Assembly (NCBI RefSeq): GCF_041154485.1
Contig: NZ_AP028669.1
Span: 1,984,001 to 2,048,000 of the forward strand
Direction: 5' to 3'
DNA length: 64,000 nucleotides
Source: Variovorax sp. V93
GTDB lineage: Bacteria > Pseudomonadota > Gammaproteobacteria > Burkholderiales > Burkholderiaceae_C
Below, piece by piece: positions 26,328 to 38,079 of this stretch (within the stretch, counting starts at the first letter, position 1; each line of letters starts with the position of its first letter). The notes under the pieces were generated by a model. That model was given only the letters and a program-made list of their open reading frames with translations. It was not told where the DNA came from and ran no database searches. The position numbers and the translations under genes are program-made.

Positions 26328-26369
26328 CATGTCTCGTTCTTTTCATTAGCCACCACCAAGGAAACAGCA

Positions 26370-26942
26370 ATGTCCCTGATCAACACCGAAATCATTCCCT
26401 TCAAGGCCACCGCGTACCACAACGGCAAGTTCGTGCCGGTCAGCAACGACAACTTCAAGGGCAAATGGTCGGTCGTGGTGTTCTACCCGGCTGACTTTAC
26501 GTTCGTGTGTCCCACCGAACTCGGCGACCTCGCCGACCACTACGCCGAATTCCAGAAACTCGGCGTCGAGGTGTATGGCGTGTCGACTGACACCCACTTC
26601 ACCCACAAGGCATGGCACGACACCTCGGACACCATCGGCAAGGTCAAGTACCCGCTGATCGGCGACCCGAGCCAGCAACTGGCCCGCGCCTTCCAGGTGC
26701 TGATCGAAGAAGGCGAAGACGCCGGCCTCGCCTACCGCGGCACCTTCGTGATCGATCCCGAAGGCAAGATCAAGACCATCGAAGTGCACGACAACGGCAT
26801 CGGCCGCGACGCCGCCGAACTGCTGCGCCGCGTGAAGGCTGCCCAGTACGTGGCTGCCCACCCCGGTGAAGTCTGCCCCGCCAAGTGGACCGAAGGCGCT
26901 GAAACGCTGAAGCCCTCATTCGACCTCGTCGGCAAGATCTGA
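26370..26942 (+). CDS. ahpC: Alkyl hydroperoxide reductase, peroxiredoxin subunit AhpC
   Basis: This 190-aa typical 2-Cys peroxiredoxin has peroxidatic C47 in FTFVCPTE and resolving C169 in EVCPAKW. It reduces hydrogen peroxide, organic hydroperoxides and peroxynitrite in the cytoplasm and is recharged by AhpF, encoded 89 nt downstream. The strong AAGGAAAC leader and the OxyR-like promoter suggest peroxide induction. Confidence 0.98.
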   Translation: MSLINTEIIPFKATAYHNGKFVPVSNDNFKGKWSVVVFYPADFTFVCPTELGDLADHYAEFQKLGVEVYGVSTDTHFTHKAWHDTSDTIGKVKYPLIGDPSQQLARAFQVLIEEGEDAGLAYRGTFVIDPEGKIKTIEVHDNGIGRDAAELLRRVKAAQYVAAHPGEVCPAKWTEGAETLKPSFDLVGKI

Positions 26943-26954
26943 GCGTCCCGCGCG

Positions 26955-26989
26955 AAAGCCCGGGCGCTCACGAGGCCCCGGGCTTTTTT
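26955..26989 (+). terminator. Terminator between ahpC and ahpF
   Basis: The arms AAAGCCCGGG and CCCGGGCTTT are followed by a T-run. It probably lowers ahpF expression relative to the abundant AhpC rather than separating the two completely. Confidence 0.8.
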
Positions 26990-27031
26990 GTCCCCAGTTG
27001 ATAGTTTTCAGTTATCGAAAGAGAGTCCGTC

Positions 27032-28603
27032 ATGCTCGACGCCAGCACCAAAGCCCAATTGAAGAGTTACCTCGAGCGCGCCACGCAGCCGATCGAGATC
27101 GTCGCCTCGCTCGACGACAGCAAGGCCTCGGGCGAAATGCTGTCGCTGCTGAAGGACGTCGCCGAAGCGTCGCCGCTGGTCAAGCTGACCGAAAGCCGCG
27201 ACGACAACCATCGCAAGCCTTCTTTCTCGGTCAATCGTCCGAGCGAGAACCACGGCCCGCGTTTTGCCGGCCTGCCGATGGGCCATGAATTCACGTCGCT
27301 GATCCTTGCGCTGCTGCAGATCGGCGGCTATCCCCCGAAGGTCGAGCAGGCGGTGCTCGACCAGATCCGCGCACTCGACGGCGACTTCGAGTTCGAGATC
27401 TATGTCTCGCTCACCTGCCACAACTGCCCCGACGTGGTCCAGGCGCTGAACCTGATGGCCATCCAGAACCCGCGCATCCGCACCACGATGATTGAGGGCG
27501 GCACCTTCCAGGAAGAGGTCAAGGAACGCCAGGTGATGGCGGTGCCCACCGTGTTCCTGAACGGCACCGAGTTCGGCCAGGGCCGCATGAGCCTCGAAGA
27601 AATCCTCGCGAAGATCGACACCAGCGGCGTCGAGCGCGAGGCCAGGAAGATCGCCGCCAAGGACCCGTTCGACGTGCTGATCGTCGGCGGCGGCCCGGCC
27701 GGCGCGGCGGCGGCCGTGTATGCGGCGCGCAAGGGCATCCGCACCGGCGTGGCTTCGGAGCGCTTCGGCGGCCAAGTGCTCGACACGCTGGGCATCGAGA
27801 ACTTCATCTCGATCAAGGAAACCGAAGGACCGAAGTTCGCCCACGCCCTCGAAGAGCATGTGCGCGACTACGACGTCGACATCATGAACCTGCAGCGCGC
27901 CAAGGCGCTGGTTCCGGGCAAGGACCTGATCGAGGTGCAGCTCGAAAGCGGCGCCTCGCTCAAGAGCAAGTCGATCATCATCTCGACAGGCGCGCGCTGG
28001 CGCAACATCAACGTGCCCGGCGAGCACGAGTTCAAGAACAAGGGCGTGGCCTATTGCCCGCACTGCGACGGCCCGCTGTTCAAGGGCAAGCGCGTGGCGG
28101 TGATCGGCGGCGGCAATTCGGGCGTCGAGGCGGCCATCGACCTGGCCGGCATCGTCGGCCATGTCACGCTGATCGAATTCGACACGGCCCTGCGCGCCGA
28201 CGCCGTGCTGCAGCGCAAGCTCAAGAGTCTGAAGAACGTCGACGTGTTCACCAACGCACAGACCACCGAGATCACCGGCGACCAGAAGGTCAACGGCCTG
28301 ATCTACAAGGACCGCGCGACGGGCGAGCTGAAGAAGGTCGAACTCGAAGGCGTGTTCATCCAGATCGGCCTGGTGCCCAACACCGACTGGCTCAAGGGCG
28401 TGGTCGAACTGACCAAGCACGGCGAGATCGTGGTCGACGCCAGGGGGCAGACCTCGGTGCCGGGCGTGTTTGCCGCGGGCGACGTGACGACCGTGCCGTT
28501 CAAGCAGATCATCATCGCGGCCGGCGACGGCGCGAAGGCGGCGCTCGGCGCTTTCGACCACCTGATCCGGACCTCGGCCCCGGCCGAGCAGGCGGCTGCC
28601 TAA
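27032..28603 (+). CDS. ahpF: Alkyl hydroperoxide reductase flavoprotein subunit AhpF
   Basis: This 523-aa NADH:AhpC disulfide reductase has an N-terminal double thioredoxin-like domain with C129-x-x-C132 (TCHNCPD). A flavoprotein thioredoxin-reductase-like core follows, with FAD motif [20 protein letters not shown], redox C342-x-x-C345 (YCPHCDGP), NADH motif [14 protein letters not shown] and [11 protein letters not shown]. All catalytic cysteines are present and the length is standard. Confidence 0.98.
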   Translation: MLDASTKAQLKSYLERATQPIEIVASLDDSKASGEMLSLLKDVAEASPLVKLTESRDDNHRKPSFSVNRPSENHGPRFAGLPMGHEFTSLILALLQIGGYPPKVEQAVLDQIRALDGDFEFEIYVSLTCHNCPDVVQALNLMAIQNPRIRTTMIEGGTFQEEVKERQVMAVPTVFLNGTEFGQGRMSLEEILAKIDTSGVEREARKIAAKDPFDVLIVGGGPAGAAAAVYAARKGIRTGVASERFGGQVLDTLGIENFISIKETEGPKFAHALEEHVRDYDVDIMNLQRAKALVPGKDLIEVQLESGASLKSKSIIISTGARWRNINVPGEHEFKNKGVAYCPHCDGPLFKGKRVAVIGGGNSGVEAAIDLAGIVGHVTLIEFDTALRADAVLQRKLKSLKNVDVFTNAQTTEITGDQKVNGLIYKDRATGELKKVELEGVFIQIGLVPNTDWLKGVVELTKHGEIVVDARGQTSVPGVFAAGDVTTVPFKQIIIAAGDGAKAALGAFDHLIRTSAPAEQAAA

Positions 28604-28639
28604 AAACGGCGCCTGCGGCAGCCTGGCCGAGCGGCTGGC

Positions 28640-29461
28640 TCAGTAAACCAGCCGCTCGGGCTTCAGTTCCTGCAGGATGGTGGTGGCAATTTCCTCGATC
28701 GACTTGGTCGTCGTCGAAAGCCACCGGATGCCGGCGCGGCGCATCATGGCCTCGGCTTCGCTCACCTCGTTGCGGCAGTTCTCGAGGCTGGCGTAGCGCG
28801 AATCCGGCCGGCGCTCGTTGCGGATCTGGCTCAGGCGCTCGGGCTGGATCGTGAGCCCGAAGATCTTCTTGCGGTGCGGCATCAGGGCCGGCGGCAGCTG
28901 GCGGCGCTCGAAATCTTCCGGGATCAGCGGATAGTTGGCCGCCTTCAGGCCGTGCTGCATCGCCAGATAAAGAGAGGTCGGCGTCTTGCCGCTGCGGCTC
29001 ACGCCCACCAGGATCACGTCGGCGCCTTCGAGGTCCCGGTTGCTCTGGCCGTCGTCGTGGGCCAGGCTGAAGTCGATGGCCGCGATGCGGGCGTCGTATT
29101 CCTTGCTCTTGCTGACGTCGCTGAAGCGGCCGATGCGGTGGTTCGACTTCACCGCCAGCTCGATCTCCAGCGGCCGCACGAAGGTGCCGAACATGTCGAG
29201 CAGCATGCCCTTGCAGCCGGTTTCGATCACCTCCAGCACCTCCATGTTCGCGAGCGTCGTGAAAACGATGGGGCGCACGCCTTCCAGTTCGGCCGTGTGG
29301 TTGATCTGCCGCACCGCCTGGTGCGCCTTGTCGACCGTGTCGGTGAACGGCAGCCGCACATGGCGCGGCTTCATTTCGAACTGGGCCAGCACCGCGTTAC
29401 CAAATGTTTCGGCGGTGATGCCGGTGCCATCGGAAATGAAGAAGACGGTGCGTGTGGTCAT
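28640..29461 (-). CDS. ppsR: Phosphoenolpyruvate synthase regulatory protein (PSRP, DUF299)
   Basis: This 273-aa bifunctional ADP-dependent kinase / Pi-dependent pyrophosphorylase inactivates and reactivates PEP synthase by threonine phosphorylation. The opening [19 protein letters not shown] and the P-loop [16 protein letters not shown] (about residues 150-165) are diagnostic. It is divergent from its target ppsA across 182 bp. Confidence 0.95.
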   Translation of the reverse strand: MTTRTVFFISDGTGITAETFGNAVLAQFEMKPRHVRLPFTDTVDKAHQAVRQINHTAELEGVRPIVFTTLANMEVLEVIETGCKGMLLDMFGTFVRPLEIELAVKSNHRIGRFSDVSKSKEYDARIAAIDFSLAHDDGQSNRDLEGADVILVGVSRSGKTPTSLYLAMQHGLKAANYPLIPEDFERRQLPPALMPHRKKIFGLTIQPERLSQIRNERRPDSRYASLENCRNEVSEAEAMMRRAGIRWLSTTTKSIEEIATTILQELKPERLVY

Positions 29462-29500
29462 GTGTTGCGGCCTTGTCCTGCGGCGCGTGCAATCTCGCCA

Positions 29501-29516
29501 CGCCTACAATCCGGGC
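29501..29516 (+). promoter_or_regulatory. Candidate ppsA promoter element identical to one before surE
   Basis: CGCCTACAATCCGGGC contains TACAAT and is a 16-nt exact copy of 12398-12413. It lies in the ppsR-ppsA divergent gap, 127 nt upstream of the ppsA start. Confidence 0.4.
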
Positions 29517-29643
29517 CATTATCGGGAATCTGCTTCCCACTCCCAATTCTTTCCATGCACACCGCGCCAGCACCCCAAGCAACGACAACGATCGTGCTGC
29601 GCCGTCTGCATGCAGCACCGGTTTCAACTTCTGGAGCTTTCCC

Positions 29644-32037
<2,394 letters not shown>

Positions 32038-32155
32038 CAACTGAAGAGAGGCGAGGCACCCTCGCCGCGCGATGGCCCTCGCGGGGAGTCCCTCACCGGG
32101 AATTCCCGCTTCGGCGTGCTGCCTAATTGAATCAGAATGTGTTACTTATGTCAGA

Positions 32156-32172
32156 CTTGCGACATTCGCAAG
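32156..32172. repeat. 17-bp perfect palindrome upstream of the 171-aa gene
   Basis: The arms CTTGCGA and TCGCAAG have a 3-nt centre, 77 nt before the start at 32249. A second perfect 12-bp palindrome, CGGGAATTCCCG, lies at 32097-32108. Either could be an operator or an RNA hairpin; there is no T-tract. The rest of this 210-nt gap is empty. Confidence 0.4.
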
Positions 32173-32248
32173 CTGGCGGGTTGCTTGCGGATTGCATGGC
32201 GAAGCCGCTCGTCGCCGCACCCGCCGGTTTTTCGCGGAAGAAACCATC

Positions 32249-32764
32249 ATGATTCTTGTCAAGACAGAAGCTGGACAGCAGGTTCTCAAGGATCGCTCGG
32301 TGCCGCTTTCGCCGCGCCAGCGCACCGCGTTCATCCTGTTCGACGGCAAGCGCTCGATCGACGAGGTGCTTGCCTCCGGAACGGGCATCGGGCGAGAAGA
32401 AATTGACCAGATGGTCGAACTGGGGCTGCTCGGCCCCGCGGCGGGAAGCAAGCCGGCGGCGCCGGCGCCAGCCAGGGCGACCGTGCCCGAGGCGCCTGCG
32501 CAGGCTGCTGCAAGCAAGGCGCCGGCGGCACCCAAGCCGGCCGAACCCGCGCCGCCTTCCGGGCGCAGCAGGCAGCAGCGCTACAAGGATGCCTATCCCA
32601 TCGCCACCCAATTGACTGGCGCGCTGGGCCTGATGGGCTTCAGGCTCAACCTGCAGGTCGAAGGCACGACGAGCTACGAAGACCTGGTCGCCCTGGCGCC
32701 CAAGATACGCGCCGCAGTGGGCGCGGAGAAGGCCGCGGCACTGGACAGGGCCCTGAAAGACTGA
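32249..32764 (+). CDS. Hypothetical protein with N-terminal winged-helix-like region
   Basis: This 171-aa protein of unknown function is not a family I recognise. Residues 1-60 (SPRQRTAFILFDGKRSIDEV ... EEIDQMVELGLLG) look like a small winged-helix or degradation-sensor module. Residues 62-108 are an Ala/Pro linker. Residues 108-171 (RYKDAYPIATQLTGALGLMG ... YEDLVALAPKIRAAVGAEKA) form a compact helical C-terminal domain. No signal peptide or membrane segment is visible. It sits between ppsA and the rpsF operon with about 110 nt on its right side, so it is probably monocistronic. Confidence 0.75.
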   Translation: MILVKTEAGQQVLKDRSVPLSPRQRTAFILFDGKRSIDEVLASGTGIGREEIDQMVELGLLGPAAGSKPAAPAPARATVPEAPAQAAASKAPAAPKPAEPAPPSGRSRQQRYKDAYPIATQLTGALGLMGFRLNLQVEGTTSYEDLVALAPKIRAAVGAEKAAALDRALKD

Positions 32765-32789
32765 CGCTGGACACGCGTGGCGCAAGCAG

Positions 32790-32798
32790 TGCTACAAT
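32790..32798 (+). promoter_or_regulatory. Extended -10 promoter of the rpsF operon
   Basis: TGC-TACAAT forms an extended -10 (TGn motif). A weak -35-like TGGACA lies at 32768-32773, 19 bp upstream. This leaves a ~75-nt leader before rpsF in which an S6:S18-binding element could lie; I could not confirm one. Confidence 0.55.
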
Positions 32799-32878
32799 AG
32801 CCGGCTTTGCCTTGCCACACTGCGCCCGACGCTGCAGGTGGCTTTTCCTCTTCCACGGAAGAATCCACAAGGAGTGCC

Positions 32879-33253
32879 ATGCGTCACTACGAAATCATTT
32901 TGCTGATCCATCCGGATCAGAGCGAACAAGTTCCGGCCATGCTGGAGCGCTACAAGGGCCTCATCACGGCCGGCGGCGGCAAGGTCCACCGCGTTGAAGA
33001 CTGGGGCCGCCGCCAGCTGGCCTACCAGATCAACAAGCTCAGCAAGGCGCACTACCTGTGCGTCAACATCGAAGCCGAGCAAACCGTGATGGGCGAACTG
33101 GAACACGCGTTCAAGTTCAACGATGCCGTGCTGCGCCACCTCACCGTTCAGAAGAAGAAGGCCGAAACCGGTCCTTCGTCGATGATGAAGACGGTCGAGC
33201 GCGAAGAAGCCCGCAAGGCTCAGCAGGCCGAATACGCCGCCAACAACAGCTGA
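32879..33253 (+). CDS. rpsF: 30S ribosomal protein S6
   Basis: This 124-aa S6 starts [19 protein letters not shown] and includes the conserved [22 protein letters not shown]. The C-terminal ~25 residues are charged and vary between species. It pairs with S18 on the 30S platform. A good Shine-Dalgarno (AAGGAG) precedes the ATG. It is the first gene of rpsF-priB-rpsR-rplI. Confidence 0.98.
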   Translation: MRHYEIILLIHPDQSEQVPAMLERYKGLITAGGGKVHRVEDWGRRQLAYQINKLSKAHYLCVNIEAEQTVMGELEHAFKFNDAVLRHLTVQKKKAETGPSSMMKTVEREEARKAQQAEYAANNS

Positions 33254-33257
33254 TGGC

Positions 33258-33575
33258 GTGACCGCTGCCGCTGCTGCGGCAACCGGTGTCAATCAGCTGG
33301 TGCTGACCGCCTCGGTTGCCGAACTCGGAGCCTTGCGATACACGCCCGCCGGCCTTCCCGCCATCGATCTGAAGCTCGAACACGAGTCGACGCTCCAGGA
33401 GGCAGGAAAAGCCAGGCAGGTGAAAGCGGCCCTCAGGGCCGTTGCCTTCGGCGCCATCGCCGAACGGCTCGCAATGCAGTCGATGGGAAGTCTCTGGCGT
33501 TTTCAGGGCTTCCTCGCGACACCGGGCAATGGCAAGCATCCGGTCCTGCACATCCAGGATTTTCAGCAAGATTAA
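33258..33575 (+). CDS. priB: Primosomal replication protein N (PriB)
   Basis: This 105-aa single-OB-fold ssDNA-binding protein is part of the PriA-dependent replication-restart primosome. NQLVLTASVAELGALRYTPAGLPAIDLKLEHES is the typical beta-proteobacterial start. The GTG at 33258 lies 4 nt after the rpsF stop. Its location between rpsF and rpsR is conserved and supports the call more than sequence alone. Confidence 0.92.
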   Translation: MTAAAAAATGVNQLVLTASVAELGALRYTPAGLPAIDLKLEHESTLQEAGKARQVKAALRAVAFGAIAERLAMQSMGSLWRFQGFLATPGNGKHPVLHIQDFQQD

Positions 33576-33596
33576 TTTTCGACAAGAGGTCCCCAA

Positions 33597-33878
33597 ATGG
33601 CCACGTTCAAGAAATTCAACAAAGACAAGCGCCCGAAGCGCAACACCCAGTCGCTGCTGTTCAAGCGCAAGCGCTTCTGCCGCTTCACCGTCGCGGGCGT
33701 CGAGGAAATCGACTACAAGGACATCGACACGCTGCGTGATTTCATCAGCGAAAACGGCAAGATCATCCCCGCACGCCTGACCGGCACGCGCGCGATCTAC
33801 CAGCGCCAGCTGAACACCGCCATCAAGCGCGCGCGCTTCCTGGCCATGGTGCCGTACAGCGACCAGCACCGCGTCTAA
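33597..33878 (+). CDS. rpsR: 30S ribosomal protein S18
   Basis: This 93-aa S18 has the conserved core FKRKRFCRF ... [46 protein letters not shown]. The single CRF cysteine is retained and no extra zinc-binding cysteines are present. It is preceded by AAGAGGT. Confidence 0.98.
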   Translation: MATFKKFNKDKRPKRNTQSLLFKRKRFCRFTVAGVEEIDYKDIDTLRDFISENGKIIPARLTGTRAIYQRQLNTAIKRARFLAMVPYSDQHRV

Positions 33879-33893
33879 GAAGGAGCACACACC

Positions 33894-34346
33894 ATGCAAA
33901 TCATTCTTCTGGACAAGGTCCTGAACGTCGGTGGCCTCGGCGACATCGTCAAGGTCAAGGACGGCTATGCACGCAACTTCCTGATCCCGACGGGCCGCGC
34001 CCGCCGCGCCACCGCTGCCAACAAGGCCGAATTCGAAGCCAAGCGCGCCGAACTCGAAAAGGCTGCGGCCGCCAAGCTGGCCGAATCGCAAGCCCAGGGC
34101 GAGAAGCTCGGCGGCACGACCGTCAAGCTGACCCAGAAGGCCGGCGTCGACGGCCGCCTGTTCGGCTCGGTCACCAACGGCGACATCGCCGAAGAACTGG
34201 GCAAGCAAGGCTACAAGGTTGCAAAGTCGCAAGTGCGCCTGCCCAACGGCCCGATCAAGGTCGTCGGCGACAGCACCGTGAGCGTTGCGCTGCACACCGA
34301 CGTGGTGGTCGACATCACGGTCACGGTCTACGGCGAAACCGCCTGA
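33894..34346 (+). CDS. rplI: 50S ribosomal protein L9
   Basis: This 150-aa L9 has an N-terminal rRNA-binding domain ([32 protein letters not shown]), a long connecting helix (about residues 40-75) and the C-terminal domain ending in [12 protein letters not shown]. It starts 15 nt after rpsR with AAGGAG as Shine-Dalgarno. Confidence 0.98.
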   Translation: MQIILLDKVLNVGGLGDIVKVKDGYARNFLIPTGRARRATAANKAEFEAKRAELEKAAAAKLAESQAQGEKLGGTTVKLTQKAGVDGRLFGSVTNGDIAEELGKQGYKVAKSQVRLPNGPIKVVGDSTVSVALHTDVVVDITVTVYGETA

Positions 34347-34373
34347 TCGTCCACAGCGCCCGTGCGCTGTCGC

Positions 34374-34402
34374 AAAAGCCGCCTCCGGGCGGCTTTTGTC
34401 TT
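34374..34402 (+). terminator. Terminator of the rpsF-rplI operon
   Basis: The arms AAAAGCCGCC and GGCGGCTTTT enclose a 4-nt loop and are followed by GTCTT. dnaB beyond it probably has a separate promoter. Confidence 0.8.
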
Positions 34403-34446
34403 TCTGCGCACCGGTTTTCCAGCGCGATGCACCGAAAGATCACTGT

Positions 34447-34467
34447 TTATTCACAACCTTGTCCACA
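34447..34467 (+). promoter_or_regulatory. Two tandem DnaA-box-like sites upstream of dnaB
   Basis: TTATTCACA (34447-34455) matches the relaxed DnaA box TTATNCACA exactly. TTGTCCACA (34459-34467) differs from TTATCCACA at one base. Both are in the same orientation, 12 bp apart, about 50 nt before the dnaB start, suggesting DnaA control of the helicase gene. Confidence 0.55.
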
Positions 34468-34515
34468 CACGCCAGCGCGTGCGCGGCTTAGCATGCAGGG
34501 TTGCAAGGGAAGTCC

Positions 34516-35925
34516 ATGTCCGCCGTTTTTTCCTATGCCGACAATGACCCGTCGGCCGATCGCCAAGTTGCCCAGCTTCGCATTCCGCCTCATTCGATCG
34601 AGGCCGAGTCGAGCGTGCTTGGCGGCCTGCTGCTCGACAACGGTGCCTGGGACCGCATGGGCGACCTGCTGGTGGATGGCGACTTCTACCGCCACGAGCA
34701 CAAGCTGATCTATGCCGCGATCGGCGGATTGATCAACGCCAGCAAGCCGGCCGACGTCATCACGGTCTACGAGCAGCTCCAGAGCTTGGGCAAGGCCGAT
34801 GAAATCGGCGGCCTGGTCTACCTCAATTCGCTCGCGCAGTATGTACCGAGCGCGAGCAACATCCGCCGCTACGCGGAGATCGTGCGCGAACGCTCGATCC
34901 TGCGAAAACTCGTCTCCGCAAGCGACGAGATCGCGACCAACGCCTTCAACACGCAGGGCAAGTCGGTCGACAAGATCCTGGACGAGGCCGAGCAGAAGAT
35001 CTTCAACATCGGCGAAGAAGGCACGCGGATGAAGCAGGGCTTCCAGAGCATGGATGCCCTGGTCGTCGAACTGCTCGACCGCGTGACCGAGATGGCGGAG
35101 AACCCGAACGACATCACCGGCGTGCGCACCGGCTTCTACGAGTTCGACAAGATGACCTCGGGCCTGCAGCCGGGCGACATGATCGTGCTGGCCGCGCGTC
35201 CCTCCATGGGCAAGACCTCGCTGGCCATCAACATCGCCGAGCACGTGGCGCTCAACGAAGGGCTGCCGGTGGCGGTCTTCTCGATGGAAATGGGTGCGTC
35301 GCAGCTGGCGGTGCGTATCGTCGGCTCGATCGGGCGCATCGATCAGGGACACCTGCGCACCGGCAAGCTCAGCGATGAAGAGTGGCCGCGGCTCACGGAG
35401 GCGATCGAGAAGCTGCGCAACGTGTCGCTGCACATCGACGAGACCCCTGGCCTGACCACCAGCGAGCTGCGTGCCAACGCGCGCCGCCTGGCGCGCCAGT
35501 ACGGGCGGCTCGGCCTGATCGTGGTCGACTACCTTCAGCTCATGAGCGTGTCGACCAGCATGAACGACGAGAACCGCGCCACGGCCGTGGGCGAAATCTC
35601 GCGTGGCCTGAAGATGCTCGCCAAGGAGCTCAAGTGCCCGGTGATCGCGCTGTCGCAGTTGAGCCGCGGTGTCGAAAGCCGCACCGACAAGCGTCCCATG
35701 ATGAGCGACCTGCGCGAATCCGGCGCCATCGAGCAGGACGCGGACATCATCATGTTCATCTACCGCGACGACTACTACGACAAGAACAGCAAGGAGCCGG
35801 GCGTGGCCGAGGTGATCATCAGCAAGCACCGCAACGGACCCACGGGCACCGTCAAGCTGACCTTCCTCAAGCCGCTCACCAAGTTCGAGAACCTGGCCAG
35901 CTACGGCAGCAGCGACGACTACTGA
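34516..35925 (+). CDS. dnaB: Replicative DNA helicase DnaB
   Basis: This 469-aa hexameric fork helicase has an N-terminal primase-interacting domain (PPHSIEAESSVLGGLLLDN). The RecA-type C-terminal motor has Walker A ARPSMGKTS (about 226-234), Walker B LIVVDYLQLMS, and the C-terminal SDLRESGAIEQDADIIMFIYRDDYY and KHRNGPTGTV. ATG 34516 follows AAGGGA. No intein is present. It is linked to rplI, as in many bacteria. Confidence 0.97.
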   Translation: MSAVFSYADNDPSADRQVAQLRIPPHSIEAESSVLGGLLLDNGAWDRMGDLLVDGDFYRHEHKLIYAAIGGLINASKPADVITVYEQLQSLGKADEIGGLVYLNSLAQYVPSASNIRRYAEIVRERSILRKLVSASDEIATNAFNTQGKSVDKILDEAEQKIFNIGEEGTRMKQGFQSMDALVVELLDRVTEMAENPNDITGVRTGFYEFDKMTSGLQPGDMIVLAARPSMGKTSLAINIAEHVALNEGLPVAVFSMEMGASQLAVRIVGSIGRIDQGHLRTGKLSDEEWPRLTEAIEKLRNVSLHIDETPGLTTSELRANARRLARQYGRLGLIVVDYLQLMSVSTSMNDENRATAVGEISRGLKMLAKELKCPVIALSQLSRGVESRTDKRPMMSDLRESGAIEQDADIIMFIYRDDYYDKNSKEPGVAEVIISKHRNGPTGTVKLTFLKPLTKFENLASYGSSDDY

Positions 35926-35938
35926 CGCCGTCGCGACT

Positions 35939-36652
35939 TCATTTCTGCTGTTCCAGCAGCTTCGCTTCGGCCGTTCGCGCCTTCACCTGGCGCAGCATGT
36001 CGGCCAGCGTCTTGCCTGCTTCGTCGCGAAAGCGTTCGGGCAGCACGTCGACGGCATCCATGCGGTCGATGCGAAAACCGCGGAAGTCGTTGCGCAGTTC
36101 GCACCAGGTCGAAAGCGTCCAGACCTTGCCCCAGTAGAAGCAGCCGAGCGGACGCACGGTGCGTTCGCTGGCATCACCCGAAACGTCGCGATAGTGAAGG
36201 CGCAGTTTCTGGCGCGCCTGCACGGCTTCGCGCAGGGTCTGCAGCCGCGTGCGCAGGGCATCGCCCAGCCCCAGCGCGGGGGCGTAGAGTGCCAGCGCCT
36301 CGGCCGAGACGCGGGCCGCCGGCGGCAGCACCGAAAGGATCTTGCCGAGCCCGGTTTCGATGTCGCGCGCGAGTGCCGGATCGACCCAGCTCTGCGCCAG
36401 ACGGGCCGCGGCCACGAGCGCCGAAGCCTCGTCCTGCGTGAACATCAGTGGCGGCAACTCGAAGCCCGCACCGAGCCTGTATCCCACGCCGGCCTCGCCC
36501 TCGATGGGTACGCCCTGGTGCTGCAGGTCGGCCACGTCGCGGTAGACGGTCCGCTCCGACACCTCGAGGCGCTGCGCCAGGAACGCGGCCGTGGTGAGCC
36601 GGCGCCCGCGGATGATCTGCACGAGCTGGAACAGGCGGTCGGCGCGGCGCAT
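35939..36652 (-). CDS. YafY-type HTH/WYL-domain transcriptional regulator
   Basis: This 237-aa protein has an N-terminal DeoR-like helix-turn-helix (RADRLFQLVQIIRGRRLTTA, then ERTVYRDVADLQ; residues 1-60). A central helical part follows, then a WYL domain (about 130-225; LRLHYRDVSGDASERTVRPLGCFYWGKVWTLSTWCELRNDFRGFRIDRM). WYL domains sense small ligands or nucleic acids. It is the last gene of a four-gene minus-strand operon whose head carries a palindrome, suggesting autoregulation. Confidence 0.92.
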   Translation of the reverse strand: MRRADRLFQLVQIIRGRRLTTAAFLAQRLEVSERTVYRDVADLQHQGVPIEGEAGVGYRLGAGFELPPLMFTQDEASALVAAARLAQSWVDPALARDIETGLGKILSVLPPAARVSAEALALYAPALGLGDALRTRLQTLREAVQARQKLRLHYRDVSGDASERTVRPLGCFYWGKVWTLSTWCELRNDFRGFRIDRMDAVDVLPERFRDEAGKTLADMLRQVKARTAEAKLLEQQK

Positions 36653-36707
36653 CAGCGCGCTCCCTGGGATGTTCGGGCGAAGCCGTCGGACCGGCCCTGG
36701 CGTGTGC

Positions 36708-37175
36708 TCATGAAACTCCGATGTGGATCGCCACCTTGTCCGGCCCCTCGTAGGCTTCGAAATCGCTGCGGTAGCGGCGCACGATTTCCGGGTGTGCCTC
36801 GAAATACTGCCAGATGCGCTGCCAGGTGGCGATCAGCATCTGCGGCATCTCGCCCTGGCCCGAAAAGACGAGGTAGTTGCCGGCCTCGAGGGCCACGCCG
36901 TCCGCCGCGCCCGAGACGGCCACGCCCACGGTCAGGTCGAAGGCCCCGTGCGCATCGGATTCGTAGCCGGAGTAGACGCCGAACAGGCGGACATCGCCGG
37001 TGCGGCCGGGTGTCGTACGGTATGTCTCTTCGCTGAAGAAGCGATCCCACAGAGCGCCGATGCGGGCGGTCGCGGGATCGTTCTCTTCGCGGTTGGTGGT
37101 GCGGACCGTGAGGCCCGCGACCTGGAAGGCGTCGTGGTGCCGGCGCACGGGTTCCATCGGGGTTGTCTTCTGCAT
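36708..37175 (-). CDS. GyrI-like / AraC-effector-binding-domain protein
   Basis: This 155-aa stand-alone GyrI-like small-molecule-binding domain contains FQVAGLTVRTTNREE ... IGALWDRFFSE ... LFGVYSGYESDAHGAFDLTVGVAV and a C-terminal FEAYEGPDKVAIHIGV. These features match the 'integron-associated effector binding' type. Such proteins bind cationic drugs or act as drug-binding modules. ATG 37175 is used; MEPVRR at 37157 is an alternative. It lies between the EVE and WYL genes. Confidence 0.85.
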   Translation of the reverse strand: MQKTTPMEPVRRHHDAFQVAGLTVRTTNREENDPATARIGALWDRFFSEETYRTTPGRTGDVRLFGVYSGYESDAHGAFDLTVGVAVSGAADGVALEAGNYLVFSGQGEMPQMLIATWQRIWQYFEAHPEIVRRYRSDFEAYEGPDKVAIHIGVS

Positions 37176-37198
37176 GGATGATGTAAGGATTGTGGCGC

Positions 37199-37648
37199 TC
37201 AGAGCGCGAGCGCCTTCAGGTCGGCTTCCATGGCACGTGCGATCAGCATCATGTCGGCGTCGGAGACATCGAACAGCCCGAAGCGGAACTTGTAGCCCCA
37301 CTGCTTCGGGTTCTCGATGAATGCCAGCTGTTCCAGCAGGGGCGCGATCGGCGTTTCGCGGGAGGCCGCGTAGGCCACGTCGAGCCGGCATGGAACAAAG
37401 CCGTTGCCCATGTCCGCTTCGTACGGCGCGCCCGGCTGCACGATGCCGATCGAGACGAAGCTCTGCAGCTTGTCGGTGCCGCCGAAGACCGTGGCCGGCG
37501 CATAGTAGGCGACGCGGTCGCCCGCTGCAACCCGCTTGAGCGGGCCGAGCTTGCCGTGGCCGACCTGCATGAAGCCGAGCGGTTTGTGGTCCCGCCCGCG
37601 CCGGGCGTGCTCGGCGCTGGCCACGGCAATCCAGTTGCGTGGTGCCAT
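37199..37648 (-). CDS. EVE-domain protein (UPF0310 type)
   Basis: This 149-aa single EVE domain (PUA-like) opens with [14 protein letters not shown], then [27 protein letters not shown] and [14 protein letters not shown] domains fold like YTH domains and in some cases read modified bases; the cellular role of the small UPF0310 type is unknown. It starts 8 nt after the VOC stop, in an operon with GyrI-like and WYL genes. Confidence 0.87.
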   Translation of the reverse strand: MAPRNWIAVASAEHARRGRDHKPLGFMQVGHGKLGPLKRVAAGDRVAYYAPATVFGGTDKLQSFVSIGIVQPGAPYEADMGNGFVPCRLDVAYAASRETPIAPLLEQLAFIENPKQWGYKFRFGLFDVSDADMMLIARAMEADLKALAL

Positions 37649-37656
37649 GGTGCGGT

Positions 37657-38028
37657 TCAGTCGAGCGCGTGAAGGCCGACTTCGTTGCCTTCGGTGTCGC
37701 GCAGGTGGGCGATGAAGCCCATGCCTGGCGGCAGCGCGGACTTGGGCGCGACGATCTGGCCGCCGGCCTTTTCGATGCGCGCCAGCACGGCGTCGATGCT
37801 CGGCATGCAGTCAAGATAGATGCGGATGCCGCTGCCTGCGCGTGCGCTGGCGTTCGCGCCGGCCTGCAGGGCGCCGCCGATGCCAGGTTTGTCGTACGGG
37901 AACACGGCCAGCGTCTGCCCGCCGAAGTCTTCGCGGCGCAGCTTGCGGCCGAGCACGGTTTCGTAGAAGGCCTGGGCGCGGTCGATGTCGGTGACCGGAA
38001 TCTCGAACCAGCTGATGGCGTTTTGCAT
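37657..38028 (-). CDS. VOC-family (glyoxalase/dioxygenase-like) protein
   Basis: This 123-aa VOC protein has the paired beta-alpha-beta-beta-beta modules. [23 protein letters not shown] is the classic first strand-helix, and [32 protein letters not shown] closes the second with a metal-ligand glutamate. The substrate is unknown; relatives include antibiotic-binding and glyoxalase-like enzymes. It is the first gene of the WYL-regulated operon. Confidence 0.9.
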   Translation of the reverse strand: MQNAISWFEIPVTDIDRAQAFYETVLGRKLRREDFGGQTLAVFPYDKPGIGGALQAGANASARAGSGIRIYLDCMPSIDAVLARIEKAGGQIVAPKSALPPGMGFIAHLRDTEGNEVGLHALD

Positions 38029-38079
38029 GAAGGACTCGCTTTCGTTGTGTTGAAGAGGAGCCTTGATGGTGCGGCCCGC

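Noticed and set aside
32799..32878. S6:S18-binding leader RNA before rpsF
   Set aside because: The position is right, but I could not identify the conserved CCG-bulge structure with confidence. A covariance search would decide.
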